A stretch of DNA of 64,000 nucleotides. Source: Pyrenopolyporus hunteri (taxonomy: Eukaryota; Ascomycota; Sordariomycetes; Xylariales; Hypoxylaceae). The stretch lies in assembly GCA_902806595.1 (NCBI GenBank), contig CADCXC010000035.1:1674001-1738000 (forward strand). The letters run 5' to 3'. Shown here piece after piece: positions 1 to 10,485 of this stretch (positions are counted from its first letter, which is position 1; every line of letters begins with the position of its first letter). A model generated the notes under the pieces. It saw nothing but the letters and a program-made list of their open reading frames with translations, was not told the DNA's origin and searched no databases. The translations under genes were made by a program, and so were the position numbers.

Positions 1-32
1 TGTAGTATTGATACGAAGCTGCGTCTACGCCC

Positions 33-56
33 GCGTCTGCGTCTGCGTCTGCGTCT
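33..56. repeat. GCGTCT hexamer repeat (4 units)
   Basis: Four perfect GCGTCT units, with a fifth copy just upstream at 21-26. They lie in the presumed 5' leader or promoter of the RhoGEF gene. A CTTAAC followed by an AG at 174-175, 10 bp before the ATG, looks like an intron acceptor, so the 5' UTR may be spliced. Confidence 0.7.
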
Positions 57-185
57 GCGAGTGGTTGTTTGTGCAACTTGGACCGATACCGCCGTACAAT
101 CCGATAATTCTCATCGATTATAAAATTTCAGGGGCGTGATGTGTTTGCTGACCACCTAATTTCTTAACTCTTTAGGACTATAAGA

Positions 186-3100
186 ATGGCCGATTATCAA
201 TACGATCAACGGCGATATGGCCCGTCCTCCAACAATCAGAGAGATGCCGCTTTCTCTAATATCTTCGGGGCCGCTCCCCCTCCGGGTCGCACTGGCACCA
301 TGACTTCGTCGTCAGCGGGCTTCTCTCAGAACGCGCCGCCACAAGAGGGTAGAACCCAAACTATGTCGTCCGTATCGAGCATGCACCCTGACATGCAGCG
401 CCGCCCCCCTCCACGACCTCAACGGCAAGGAGGCTACGAGGAAACCGGTCGAACTCGAACTATGGATACGAGCATGGCCAATGGTTATTACCAGAGTCAG
501 CGGAACCCTTCTGGAGGATTTCCCCCTCCTCGGGGGCAAGGGCAATATGGGCCGCCGTTACCTGCTGGCCCGAATCAAAGGCCTTATCCTGGACCTCCGG
601 CTCAAGGCCCGCCTCGATTCGACTCGAGGGGGCCTCCTCCGCAAGGATACCCTCCGCAAGGGTATCCCCCGCGAAATCCAGCTCCTCGAATATATCAAGG
701 CGGTCCTGGATCTGCCCCTGCCATGCGTGATGACCCCTACCGGTCCCAGTCGCTCGCTAGTATTCCGCGGCAGCCCATGTATCAACCTCCGCCTGGTTCT
801 TATAACACTCCCCAGAATAATTACAGACCGCCACCGACTACTACCATGTCATCCCGAACGACGGCGCAGGGTCGAGTAGTCCCGGAACGCCACGACGATC
901 GATCAATGTCTATGACCGGGTACCCTCCCGAGCGTGACGCTCATCAAACGATGAGCGGCCGGGTCATTCCCAACCGTATGAGGGCTCCTTCGAACGAGGT
1001 GCCCACGATTAATGGAGGTGGGTATCCCGGATATAACGGATTTATTCCTCCTCCGGGAACCGCAACACGAACGATGAGCATGGCGTCGTCGTCAACCGTT
1101 ACCGCGGGCGACCACAGCCGGACCATGTCAATGGCTAGTACCATTGTCCCCGAGACTTCCGAGCAAGCCCGACAGCAATTGTCACAACAGCTAGTGCACC
1201 GACCTTCCATCTCCTCGAGGTCGATCGAGGGTGAACGGCCGCCTACCGCGAAGATTCGACCACCCCTGGTGTACCCTGCTCTTCTCTCTCGAGTCGCCGA
1301 ATGTTTCCGCCAAAAGATCATTACGGGTGAGCGGACGAAGAACGAGTTGACGTACAAGAATGCTTTCAGCGGTTCCGAGGCGGTCGATGTTCTATCGTAC
1401 ATTATTAGGACTACAGATAGGAATCTGGCTTTGCTTCTGGGTCGAGCCCTCGACGCGCAGAAGTTTTTCCACGATGTAACTTACGAGCATCGATTGCGTG
1501 ACTCTACGTCCGAGATGTATCAGTTTAGGGAAACGCTTATGGACGAGCCGGAAGATAAGAGCCCCGTTAACGGTGTATTCGTTTTGCTCTCCGAATGTTA
1601 TTCGCCAACATGCACGAGGGACCAACTCTGTTATTCTATCGCATGTCCCCGAAGGTTAGAACAGGTGTCTCGATTGAACCTCAAGCCGCAGGTGGGATTG
1701 AAGAAAGACCAGGACGCCACGATCAACGACGACGCAGACCAGACCGACGAGCAGAAGCTCTGGATTAACACGGTTCCCAAAGAAATTGCTGAAAGTGTCG
1801 GTGACAGGGAAAAGAAGAGACAGGAAGTTATTTCCGAGATATGTTATACCGAAAGGGATTTCGTCAAGGATCTCGAGTATCTCAGAGACTTCTGGATCCT
1901 GCCGCTGCGCTCGAAAGGCTCGCCGATCCCTGCCGCGAGGAGAGAACGGGTTGTCCAGAATATTTTCAGCAATATCATCGACCATCCCAGCATCCACTCT
2001 GTTAGTTCCCGGTTTGCCAAGGCTCTGACAGAAAGGCAACAAAAGAACCCCGTTGTCAGAAACCTCGGAGACATCTTCCTAGAGATCGTCCCTCAATTCG
2101 AACCGTTCATCTTATATGGTTCGAAGCAACTGGAGGCCAAGTTCGAATTCGAGAACGAGCGATCGAGCAACCCCTATTTTGCTAAATTCGTCGAGGAGAT
2201 CGAAAGGAGGAAAGAATCGAGGAAGCTGGAGTTGAACGGTTATTTGACTAAACCGACGACGCGACTGGCTCGTTACCCACTGCTTCTGGAGAACGTCCTA
2301 AAATACACGGAAGATGGCAACCCCGACAAGGAGGATATTCCGAAGGTTCTTACTATGATTCGCGACTTGTTAAGCAGGGTCAACGCCGAGTCGGGTAAAG
2401 CCGAGAACCGTTTCAACCTACGCCGCCTACACGAGCAACTGAAATTCCGCCCTGCCGACCGTGTCGACCTTAAGCTGACGGAAGACGGCCGTGAGTTGGT
2501 CTTTAAGACCCAATTCAAGAAGTCCCCAACGGATCCTACGGATATCACGGCCTTCCTCTTCGACCATGCTGTTCTTCTAGTACGGATAAAGCAAGTCGGT
2601 AAGAACGAGGAAGTGAAGGCATACAGGAGAGTGAGTAATCCCGTATTATTTATTAACTTTGCTTAAGTCTAGTTGCTAACCTTAGCTTTATAGCCGATTC
2701 CGTTGGAATTGCTTTCCATCAAAGAAATGGACGAAGTCATTCCCCAGTCAGGGGTAAAGCGAGCATCTTCAAACCTACCTTTCCGTGGCAAAGATTCCGA
2801 CAAGAAGACTCCGGAAGGCTGGCCCATTACATTCAGGCATTTAGGCAAGAATTACTACGAGCAAGTGCTGTACGCGTCAAACCAGACTGCCAGGAAAAAG
2901 TGGCTTGAGTTTATCGATTCGGCCCAGCAGCGCCTCCGAGCAAGAGCCGATTTCTTCAACGTCAACACTCTTTCTTCTGGATTCTTCCAAACTGGCAACC
3001 TTGTGAACGCTGTTACACCTTTCGGTAAGCACCTTGAGATACACAGGCATCTGAGATTTACTAATCGGGTTTGGTAGATGGTGGCCGTAAACTCATTTAC

Positions 3101-4072
3101 GGCACCGATCACGGCATCTACGTCTCGGATCGAAAAGTTAAGGACCAAGTGCCTAAGCGCGTCATCGAAGCGCAGCACGTCACCCAGGTTGATGTATTGG
3201 AAGAATACGGACTTCTGCTTGTGTTATCGAACAAGACGCTTTTGTCGTACTCGCTCGCAGCTCTGGATCCTAACGAGCAAGCTCTTGCTAAGAGGCCGAA
3301 GAAGATCCAAAGCAATTGTAACTTCTTCAAGACGGGTATCTGCCTGGGTAGGCATCTGGTCTGCTGCGTCAAGTCTAGTGCGCTTTCGACGACGATCAAG
3401 GTGTATGAGCCTAACGATTCGATGAGCAAGGGCAAGAAGCAGAAAGGATTCGGCAAGATGTTCAATGCTGGCCAGGATGAGCTTAAGGCGTTCAAGGAAT
3501 TCTACATTCCAACCGAATCATCATCCGTCCATTTCCTGAAGAGCAAGCTCTGTGTGGCGTGCGCCAGAGGCTTCGAAGTCGTCTCGCTCGAAACGCTCGA
3601 AACGCAGTCGTTATTAGACCAGGCTGATACGTCGCTTGACTTTGTCGCCAGGAAAGAAGGCGTCAAGCCAATCCATATAGAACGACTCAACGGGGAGTTC
3701 CTTCTGAACTACTCCGAATTCTCGTTCTTCGTCAACCGGAACGGCTGGAGGGCAAGACCGGAATGGCGCATTGACTGGGAGGGAACGCCACAAGCATTCG
3801 CGCTCTCCTACCCGTGGATCCTGGCCTTCGAACCGAACTTCATCGAACTCAGGAATATCGAAAGCGGCGCGGTGCATATTGTTCCGCACAAGAACATCCG
3901 GATGCTACACAGTAGTACCCACGAGGTGAGTTACGCGTTCCGTCATTCGTGAGGCGTCCGATTACTAACCCCTGCGCAGATCCTATTCGCATACGAAGAC
4001 GAAGCCGGCGGTGACGTAATCGCCGCCCTCGATTTCTGGAAGAATAATCGGAAATCGGAAATGATCCCCTGA
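186..4072 (+). CDS. rom2: Rho1 guanine nucleotide exchange factor (Rom2-like: DEP-DH-PH-CNH)
   Basis: Four exons: 186-2630, 2694-3024, 3078-3925 and 3980-4072, joined in phases 0, 1 and 0, giving 1238 aa, the usual family length. Residues 1-350 are disordered, rich in Pro, Gln and Ser. A DEP domain lies at about 355-448, the RhoGEF (DH) domain at about 543-740, a PH domain at about 750-905 and a citron-homology (CNH) domain at about 925-1210. The CNH begins with DGGRKLIYGTDHGIYVSDR across the second intron. The family activates Rho1 at the plasma membrane and feeds glucan synthase and the cell-wall-integrity MAP kinase pathway. The N-terminal region repeats an R-T-x-T-M or T-M-S motif several times (see findings). 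The last intron carries a CTAAC branch. The ATG at 186 is preceded by a possible 5' UTR intron acceptor. Domain assignment is firm; Rom2 rather than a sister paralogue is inferred from the architecture. Confidence 0.93.
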
Positions 4073-7000
4073 TCTTCTATTCTCGTACTTTCTCTATTTA
4101 CCAAGACCTCTAGCGGGGCATGGTGCTGGCTCTCAGTCCGATGCCCTGCTACCATCTTAACTATTAGGGGTTTCAGCCCAGCCCAAACCCGTGTAGAACC
4201 AGGGAATACTGGATAAGCATGACAGACCCCCTTATATGCGGGTGGGATTGTGTCACATTGTCTATCGCCGGCATATTTTCTTTTTCCTTTCTGCCCTCAT
4301 TTTTGAGAATGTCTTCAGTAGCGAGGAAACCGTTTTAATTGCCTTTAGCTTCCGGATTAAAGGTCGGCTGTGGACTTTGGATTTTGCTGGAGCCGAGCAA
4401 CTCTCTGACTTATTTGTACTTCGAAGAAGAATCTGGGGAAAGGGGCCGTGATTCCACAGTCTGCGTTGCGCCAGGTGAAGTTGAGCTGCGACAAGCGATA
4501 GCGAGCTGCTTGTCGCACGCAAGGAGATGAGAGGGAAGTGATGACGAGGCGGATCGGGACGTCGCACCCTCGTAAGATGGAGGACGGATGTGCCTAGAAA
4601 CTACCTAGTAGGAAATCCCTACCGTAATCACAATTAAGACCCGAAGACTATGAACCCGAATTTCAAGATCTTAGACGATTTCCTCTATCTCTGTGTGTGT
4701 TCTCTATCCGTCTAATCGTATCAATGTGGAGTCTAGCGAGACCCGACCGCTTGGTTTGCTGACTACCCGCCTACCTAGAACGCCGCTTTATCATTCGATT
4801 ATGCTGTATTCATTATACGAGGGGGCGAATAGGAAGTTTTACCAATAGCTTCGAGCTCACACCATATACACGTGCACTCATAGGCCTTCAATCACATTCC
4901 TTGACTCAGAAAGACGTTTTACCTCGACGACGTTATCGATGCTCGGGAATAAGTCCCGCGTGTCAAGATAGTAGGCGGCTAAGTTTAGAATGCCAGGCTA
5001 CCTATTTAAGTATAACCATATCGGCCTAATCAAGGTATTTAAGCTCTGAGCGTGTAGCGGAAAGTTAAAGGGGCGTCTGCATAAAGGATGGTAGAGATAG
5101 ATAGGTGCGTAGCTATGTAGGTAGGCAGGTAGAAGGCATGTTCCCACTCACCCAGACGAGGATATACTACATGTCTGTAGTAGGTACCTAGGTAGGGGAT
5201 ACACATATCTTAAGTGGATAGCTAGGTCGTTGTGGGTACCTTCGCAACGCTCTGGCTTCACATGCCTCGGGATGTGGTAGTTTACCTACATACGCGCGTT
5301 TCTTTCTCACTTTGAGTCAAAAATAATCTTTGCTCGGTAACGCAATTTTCTTGGTTTCCCTCCCCTTTCCCTTTCCCTTGCGGCTGATCCGCACGCTTGG
5401 CCTGGGGCTAAGGGGGTCCGATCTTGTACTTACCCACCTTATATACTTTAGTCTTCTGGCTACTCGGTGCTTTATTTATATTGGGTGGTTGGCGTAAAGG
5501 ATCGAGGTAGTGCTAGAGCTGCTGTGGCCTTGGCTTGATAGGTCTGTGATTATATCGGTGCTCTTGGGTGGTGCCTAGGAGTTCCTGAGTTGGAGGGTGA
5601 TAGCCATAGAATTGGATTCGACTAGATATGTGTAATAGGTATAAGAGGCCGTTGAAACTCCTTCTAACTTTAACCGCTGCATCGGGTCTACTTATTTAGC
5701 TTTTTGTCTAATTTTATCTTTCTTGCCGTCCCATTTCCGCGCAGACAGACAGACAAACAGATAGGTATCCTAGCGTATTGGAGTCTATAAACGTTATATT
5801 AGAGTCATACAATGACATTATGTTCGCCGGCCACGGTTGATATCATAGCTCAATGAGCGAGCGTATATTGGTGGCTGTCCCCAAGCTAAAAAGGGGGGGC
5901 TGCGGAGTTCTAGAACGCCTTCGGGGATTTTCGCCCTAAATGAGTAATGTCTACACGCTAGTCCCCGGCAGCTTATCTAGCTGCCTCCATGTAACTGGAT
6001 ACAGCTTGCGAGTTGCGTGCGCGCGGATCGTGCGGCGAGTCTGTATGAGATCCTACCTTACCTATCCCCCATGAGCAACCCGATGCCCTGAGAGCAGCTC
6101 GCGTGGTGAAACACCTCGAAGCAGGGCGGGTAGTTGCACTGAATTCACGCGAAATAACACCTTGATGGGAAAGATGAGACGAACCGGACGTACGAGGAGA
6201 CATCTTCAGTTTGCAGGATACAAACAAGCCGACATATGTATGTCTTTCATCTGTGAGGCATCGTACCTGAGGTGGTGCGCAGGTTATGTATTTACGAGGT
6301 CCCCTACTTTAGATCGGCAGCATTGGCAGCTTGAGCTCTCTGCATCCTATATTAACTCCCGCCAACCCTTGCGTAAAAGCACGGTACGACAGCGACGAAC
6401 TCGGAGAGATAGAGAGAGAGGAGAGAAGAAATAAGTGAGCTTGACAAACAAATCTCTCTACCGCGTAGGCATCTGTTGAGGTGCCGAGCCGTCGGTGTCC
6501 CTAGCCAACTTGTGGACAGCATCGTACTACTACGCCTACATGCCTAGGTAATTCACACATATCACAGAGACGTAGGTGGATAGTATAGTGAGTAGCACTG
6601 CGCGAGTCCAGAAAACCGGGATAAGGAAGGACGGGCTGGTGGAGCCGCGCCCCCAGGTTTGAGTTCAACGGGATTGGGTCCGTTTGGATCGGGGGATGCT
6701 GCTGTGGAACGCTCCAAGGATGGAGCAGGAGCAAACTATCACCATCGGAGTTGGAGCTATCTATGTATATATCTAGGTAATGTACATATTGGTGTAGATA
6801 GGTGGATATTCTTGCAATAGGCATATCTATATGGGATCTACCGGTCCCATAATACCTTATCTTATACCGCCATCTACTAGAGTATAAGAAGGGGGCTCCC
6901 TCTCCTCCCGTCCTCCCTCTTCTCGATCTTCTCGGACAAAGAAAGTTTCGTGTTCACATGCCAATATTGCCTCCTTCTACTCACACCTTTGCCGTTGCAA

Positions 7001-7390
7001 TTACGTACGACACCTTATCTAGACGACTCCGAGAGGTCACCATTATATAGCTTTCACACCAGGACCTCTTCGCCTCTATCTACACTTCTGAAAACTCAAT
7101 TCACTTTGATTCGTATAAAACGAGACTCTCCAATATGCATTGCTACTGTGCAAACTACTACGTCAGCACTCCCCCGAGTTTTCTCTTCGTCCGGGATAAC
7201 GTCATTGACAGAAGTGGCAGGGGTCAGTCAACTGCCAGAACAAAGTAACCAATTTCGGCCAGCGATGTAAATTGTGTATGGTAGGTCTTACTCTTCTCCA
7301 AAGCCGAGCTCACTTATATGCAACTTGTGTGCATTTCAATACCCCAATTCGAAGAAAAAAAGGTTGTTAATTCGAGCGTGACACTACCAG
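4073..7390. other. Intergenic spacer, 3.3 kb
   Basis: No convincing gene. Open frames are short (90-107 codons), lack splice logic and have low-complexity translations. TAGGTAGGTA/CCTACCTA microsatellite patches occur near 5100-5215 and 6540-6830. A pyrimidine-rich stretch near 6895-6940 resembles a fungal promoter leader and might belong to the possible exon at 7391-7540. No tRNA or rRNA was seen. Confidence 0.6.
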
Positions 7391-7540
7391 GTCTTGAACG
7401 AAGGCACGTCGGCTAAACCCGATTCCTTCAAGACGACATCGAGCGACTACGCGTACGACAGCGAGGCGGTAGAAGAGGACGATTCGAGCCGGGAAGAGGC
7501 GGATGGGAGTAGCAGCCACAGCAAGAGCTCCTCAAAGTGA
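7391..7540 (+). CDS. Possible 3' exon of an unrecognised small acidic Ser-rich protein
   Basis: Directly after a plausible acceptor (CACTACCAG ending at 7390), a 50-codon frame runs to a TGA at 7538-7540. It starts V-L-N-E-G-T-S-A-K-P and continues with acidic and Ser-rich sequence ending SHSKSSSK. The composition looks coding rather than random. Upstream there is a CT-rich leader (about 6895-6940) and candidate donors near 7248 and 7280. I could not find a first exon whose phase fits this one, because the frames through 7133-7280 all hit stops or mismatch. It may be a gene with another small exon, or chance. Function unknown. Confidence 0.25.
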   Translation, partial: VLNEGTSAKPDSFKTTSSDYAYDSEAVEEDDSSREEADGSSSHSKSSSK

Positions 7541-8565
7541 ACCAGTCTGGACCAACCTGAATCATCATGGCTACGTGTAACGCAAATAAGCGCACGCTGA
7601 CATGACCTATAATAAACCCGACCCTAAATTCTCTTTTCGTACACAATATGCGAGAAAGGCTAATGATCTACGACACGGGGGACTGGAAAGCCCGCGGCAA
7701 ACCTCTGCTGGCTATTGGACGGGGCCGGGCTGTAATTTGATGTGAGCTGCAGTTGGAGAAGACGGAGAGAGACATTGGGGCCAGCGGTATCTCCTAAGAG
7801 GCCAGAGAGACAAAGGGAACAGAAAGAAAGAAAGGAAAAAAAAAATTCTTCACTGTCTCAAATCCTTTCTTTATAGATTTTTTTCAACCGGCGTTAGATC
7901 TCGGTACGGAAGCGGGCTAGGGACGGATCGGGAACCATTCCGCGAGGGAGGGATAGGAAATCTGGGCAGGCAGGCAGGCAGGCGGGGATATCAAAAGGCC
8001 GGACTCTTTATGCAGCTTGTCTAATGGGATACACTTTCACTTCCAGTATCGCTTCCTGCTTCTACCGTCTGACTAATGTAGACCGGAGTTCACGCTTGAG
8101 GTTGCACAGCAGAAGATGAATATTATGTCGTGGCGCGAGGGGAAGCGCCCGTGGAGAACCTGTCACGAGGTGTGTAGTACAACGAGATCGGATCGCTGTG
8201 CTCGTCAGCATGTTATAAGCGGTATAGCAGAGTGTCTCAATATGCATGCGCAGAGCAGCTCGGAGTTGATAGACGCGCGAGCTTCATCATGTCCGGATCG
8301 AAATCGGAGGCGTCGGGGGGATTACCGGGGAGGCCCGCTGAGTTGCTCAATCTATAGGAGCTATGTATCAGTCATTTTTATTATTACAATAAATTCTATA
8401 CACTGGTATCATCCCCAATAGACTATACCGTCTACTCCTATACTCCCATATGCTCGCGCCAAGTTCAATCTCTCCTCAGATCAACCGTGTAGCCGCCACC
8501 ATGTATCCGCACAGACACATACATACATACAGCCCTATTACACCCATCCAACTTCCCACGAGCCT
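7541..8565. other. Intergenic spacer with GGCA repeat
   Basis: No supported gene. A short GGCA tetranucleotide tract lies at 7964-7983 and an A-rich run near 7834. Open frames here are short and unlike proteins. Confidence 0.6.
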
Positions 8566-9462
8566 CTACTTATGGCCCTGCAAATGCCACTCAAACACCT
8601 TCCTAAACAACTCCTTGCCGCCAGTCTCGACCGTCTCCCCATGACACGGGATCACAATATCAAAGTCCCAGCCCTCGATCCTCCTCACGCTCTCATTAAA
8701 CGCCTCCCGACCGCCCCCGCCGTTACTCAGCACATACCACAGGAACCTCTTGATCCCCTTCGCCTCGCCCGCCGTGCTATTCAGGCTCTCGAAGACCCGG
8801 TTGAGCAGGGCGTGCGCGCGCCTGTCCGGCTCCGGCACGCGCGAGTACTGCTCGAGCGCGGGGAGGTTGAACAGCAGGTCGGCCTGGACGAGGGCGCGGT
8901 CGGGCTTGTAGAGCAGGACGACCTCGCGGTTCGGGTGGGCGTGCACGTACTCGACCTCGAAGTCCGCCGCGAACTCGGCGCTGACGTCGTTGGCGCGCGC
9001 GTTCGCCGCGTCCCACTCGAACGCGAACGGCTCGTCGCCGATCCGCGGGTCCCCCCGCGTCCTCGCGCGCTTCTCCCGCAACCCCCTGGGCCCGGCTAGC
9101 TTCGCGCCCGGGTACGCGGCCGCCCACTCCGACAGGAAGATGTGGTGCTCCATGTCCCCCGCGATCAGGTACCCCACGCGCCCGCCTAGCTCGTCGACCT
9201 TGGCCCGCGTCTCGGGCGTGAGGGCTACGGGCGAGTACACGGCTAGGGTGCCGGATGTCAGGCGTACTAGGGGCGGTGGTTAGTGCTGGGCGTCTTGGAA
9301 GGTAGGAGAGGTGTGTAGGGTGTAGGTACTTATGGTGCCACGGCCGCCGACGCGGATCAAACCGAAGCGCGCGAAGGGCGCTGAGACGGTTACGATGTTC
9401 GGCGTGATGTTCCGGATGACGGTCACATCCGACGGGTTAGGGGGAATGAGCTTGGAGGACAT
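8566..9462 (-). CDS. DUF4336 family protein (metallo-beta-lactamase-like fold)
   Basis: Two exons: 9462-9330 and 9266-8566, giving 277 aa. The intron (9329-9267) has donor GTACCT, a CACTAACC branch and a CTAG acceptor. It is phase 1 and joins GRGTI to IRLTSGTLAVYSPVALTPET, the characteristic N-terminal DUF4336 pattern. The protein continues with VGYLIAGDMEHHIFLSEW and ends near a CHGE motif (about residues 257-260), as in fungal homologues. The fold is thought to be metallo-beta-lactamase-like. Substrate and pathway are unknown, and the classical HxHxDH motif is not evident, so hydrolase activity is not claimed. The second exon is clearly GC-richer than its flanks. Family call is by remembered similarity. 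Confidence 0.8.
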
Positions 9463-10485
9463 GGTGAAGCAGCGGTTGTGTTGCTTATGTCTTGGTAACA
9501 AATTTACTTGAATAGGTGAGAATCTTCGAGTCGGTGGATGACAGGTTCTATTATTATAATATTCGGTGTTTGCTAACGTTAAATGGGCTTTAGGGACTAA
9601 GTGGTAGTGGCGTCGTAGAACATGAGAGACAAAGGACGTGGACGTGAGCAACGAAGGTCTATTTGTAGTAACGGGATCGAGGGCTCTAGATGTCCTTAGT
9701 AAAGATCGGTATATAGTCATTCTTATAAGGTTTCATCCAGTTCCTGGGTTGCAACCCGATGTTGGGTCTGAGTACCGGTTTGCTGACTACGGCCGAATCT
9801 ATAACCAGTATTTGGAATTAATCCCGAGAGGCGATCTGTAGATATATGCATCCGTACATAAATACCTACGCGTATGATTTAATTCTGAAAGGCATTGAGC
9901 CCCGTGATGGGTGAGGTGGCCTTGTAGATGTCAATGTGTCTGGAAGACGTGCTCGGTTGACCAAGCCTCTTTATTGCCTGGTAACGTGTAGTTGACATCA
10001 TGAGGACTTGGGACTTGTGAGTTGAAGACGGAGGATTAGTTAGATACAGTATCAGAGACATGGTATCTGTACGGTGGGGTGCGTACCTATTATGTAATTG
10101 CATAGGCTTGTTACACACGCATATACTAGCGTATAACTGTGCTATACAGTGTATAGGGTACTTTGATATACTATGTGAGGTACCGGTACCGTACCTCTTC
10201 TCTTAGTCGAGTTAATTCCAAATTAAAATCGCGTCACTTGAAATATCGTTGGCATTTGTTAATCTAAGCCTATAAACATCCATTCCATGTGTTTTGTCAT
10301 ATTATAAAATAATAAGAGTATAAGAGATATTTTGAATGACAAATAGAATGGTCGACTCTTATTCAAAAGGTGGCTGGCTACCTAAAGATCGCTTCCGAGC
10401 CAAATCAAGCTTATCCCCGACCCAATCCAACCCTCATCTCACCTCCGCCAACAAACGGACAGCAAGAGACTCTTCTTCGGACACC
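9463..10485. other. Intergenic spacer, 1.0 kb
   Basis: Holds the 5' region of the DUF4336 gene and the 3' region of the coiled-coil gene. A small inverted repeat, GAGGTAC with GTACCTC, lies near 10177-10197. AT-rich around 10200-10360. No gene seen. Confidence 0.6.

Noticed and set aside
8572..9099. 175-codon plus-strand frame
   Set aside because: Antisense to the DUF4336 exon, with no homology and low-complexity composition.
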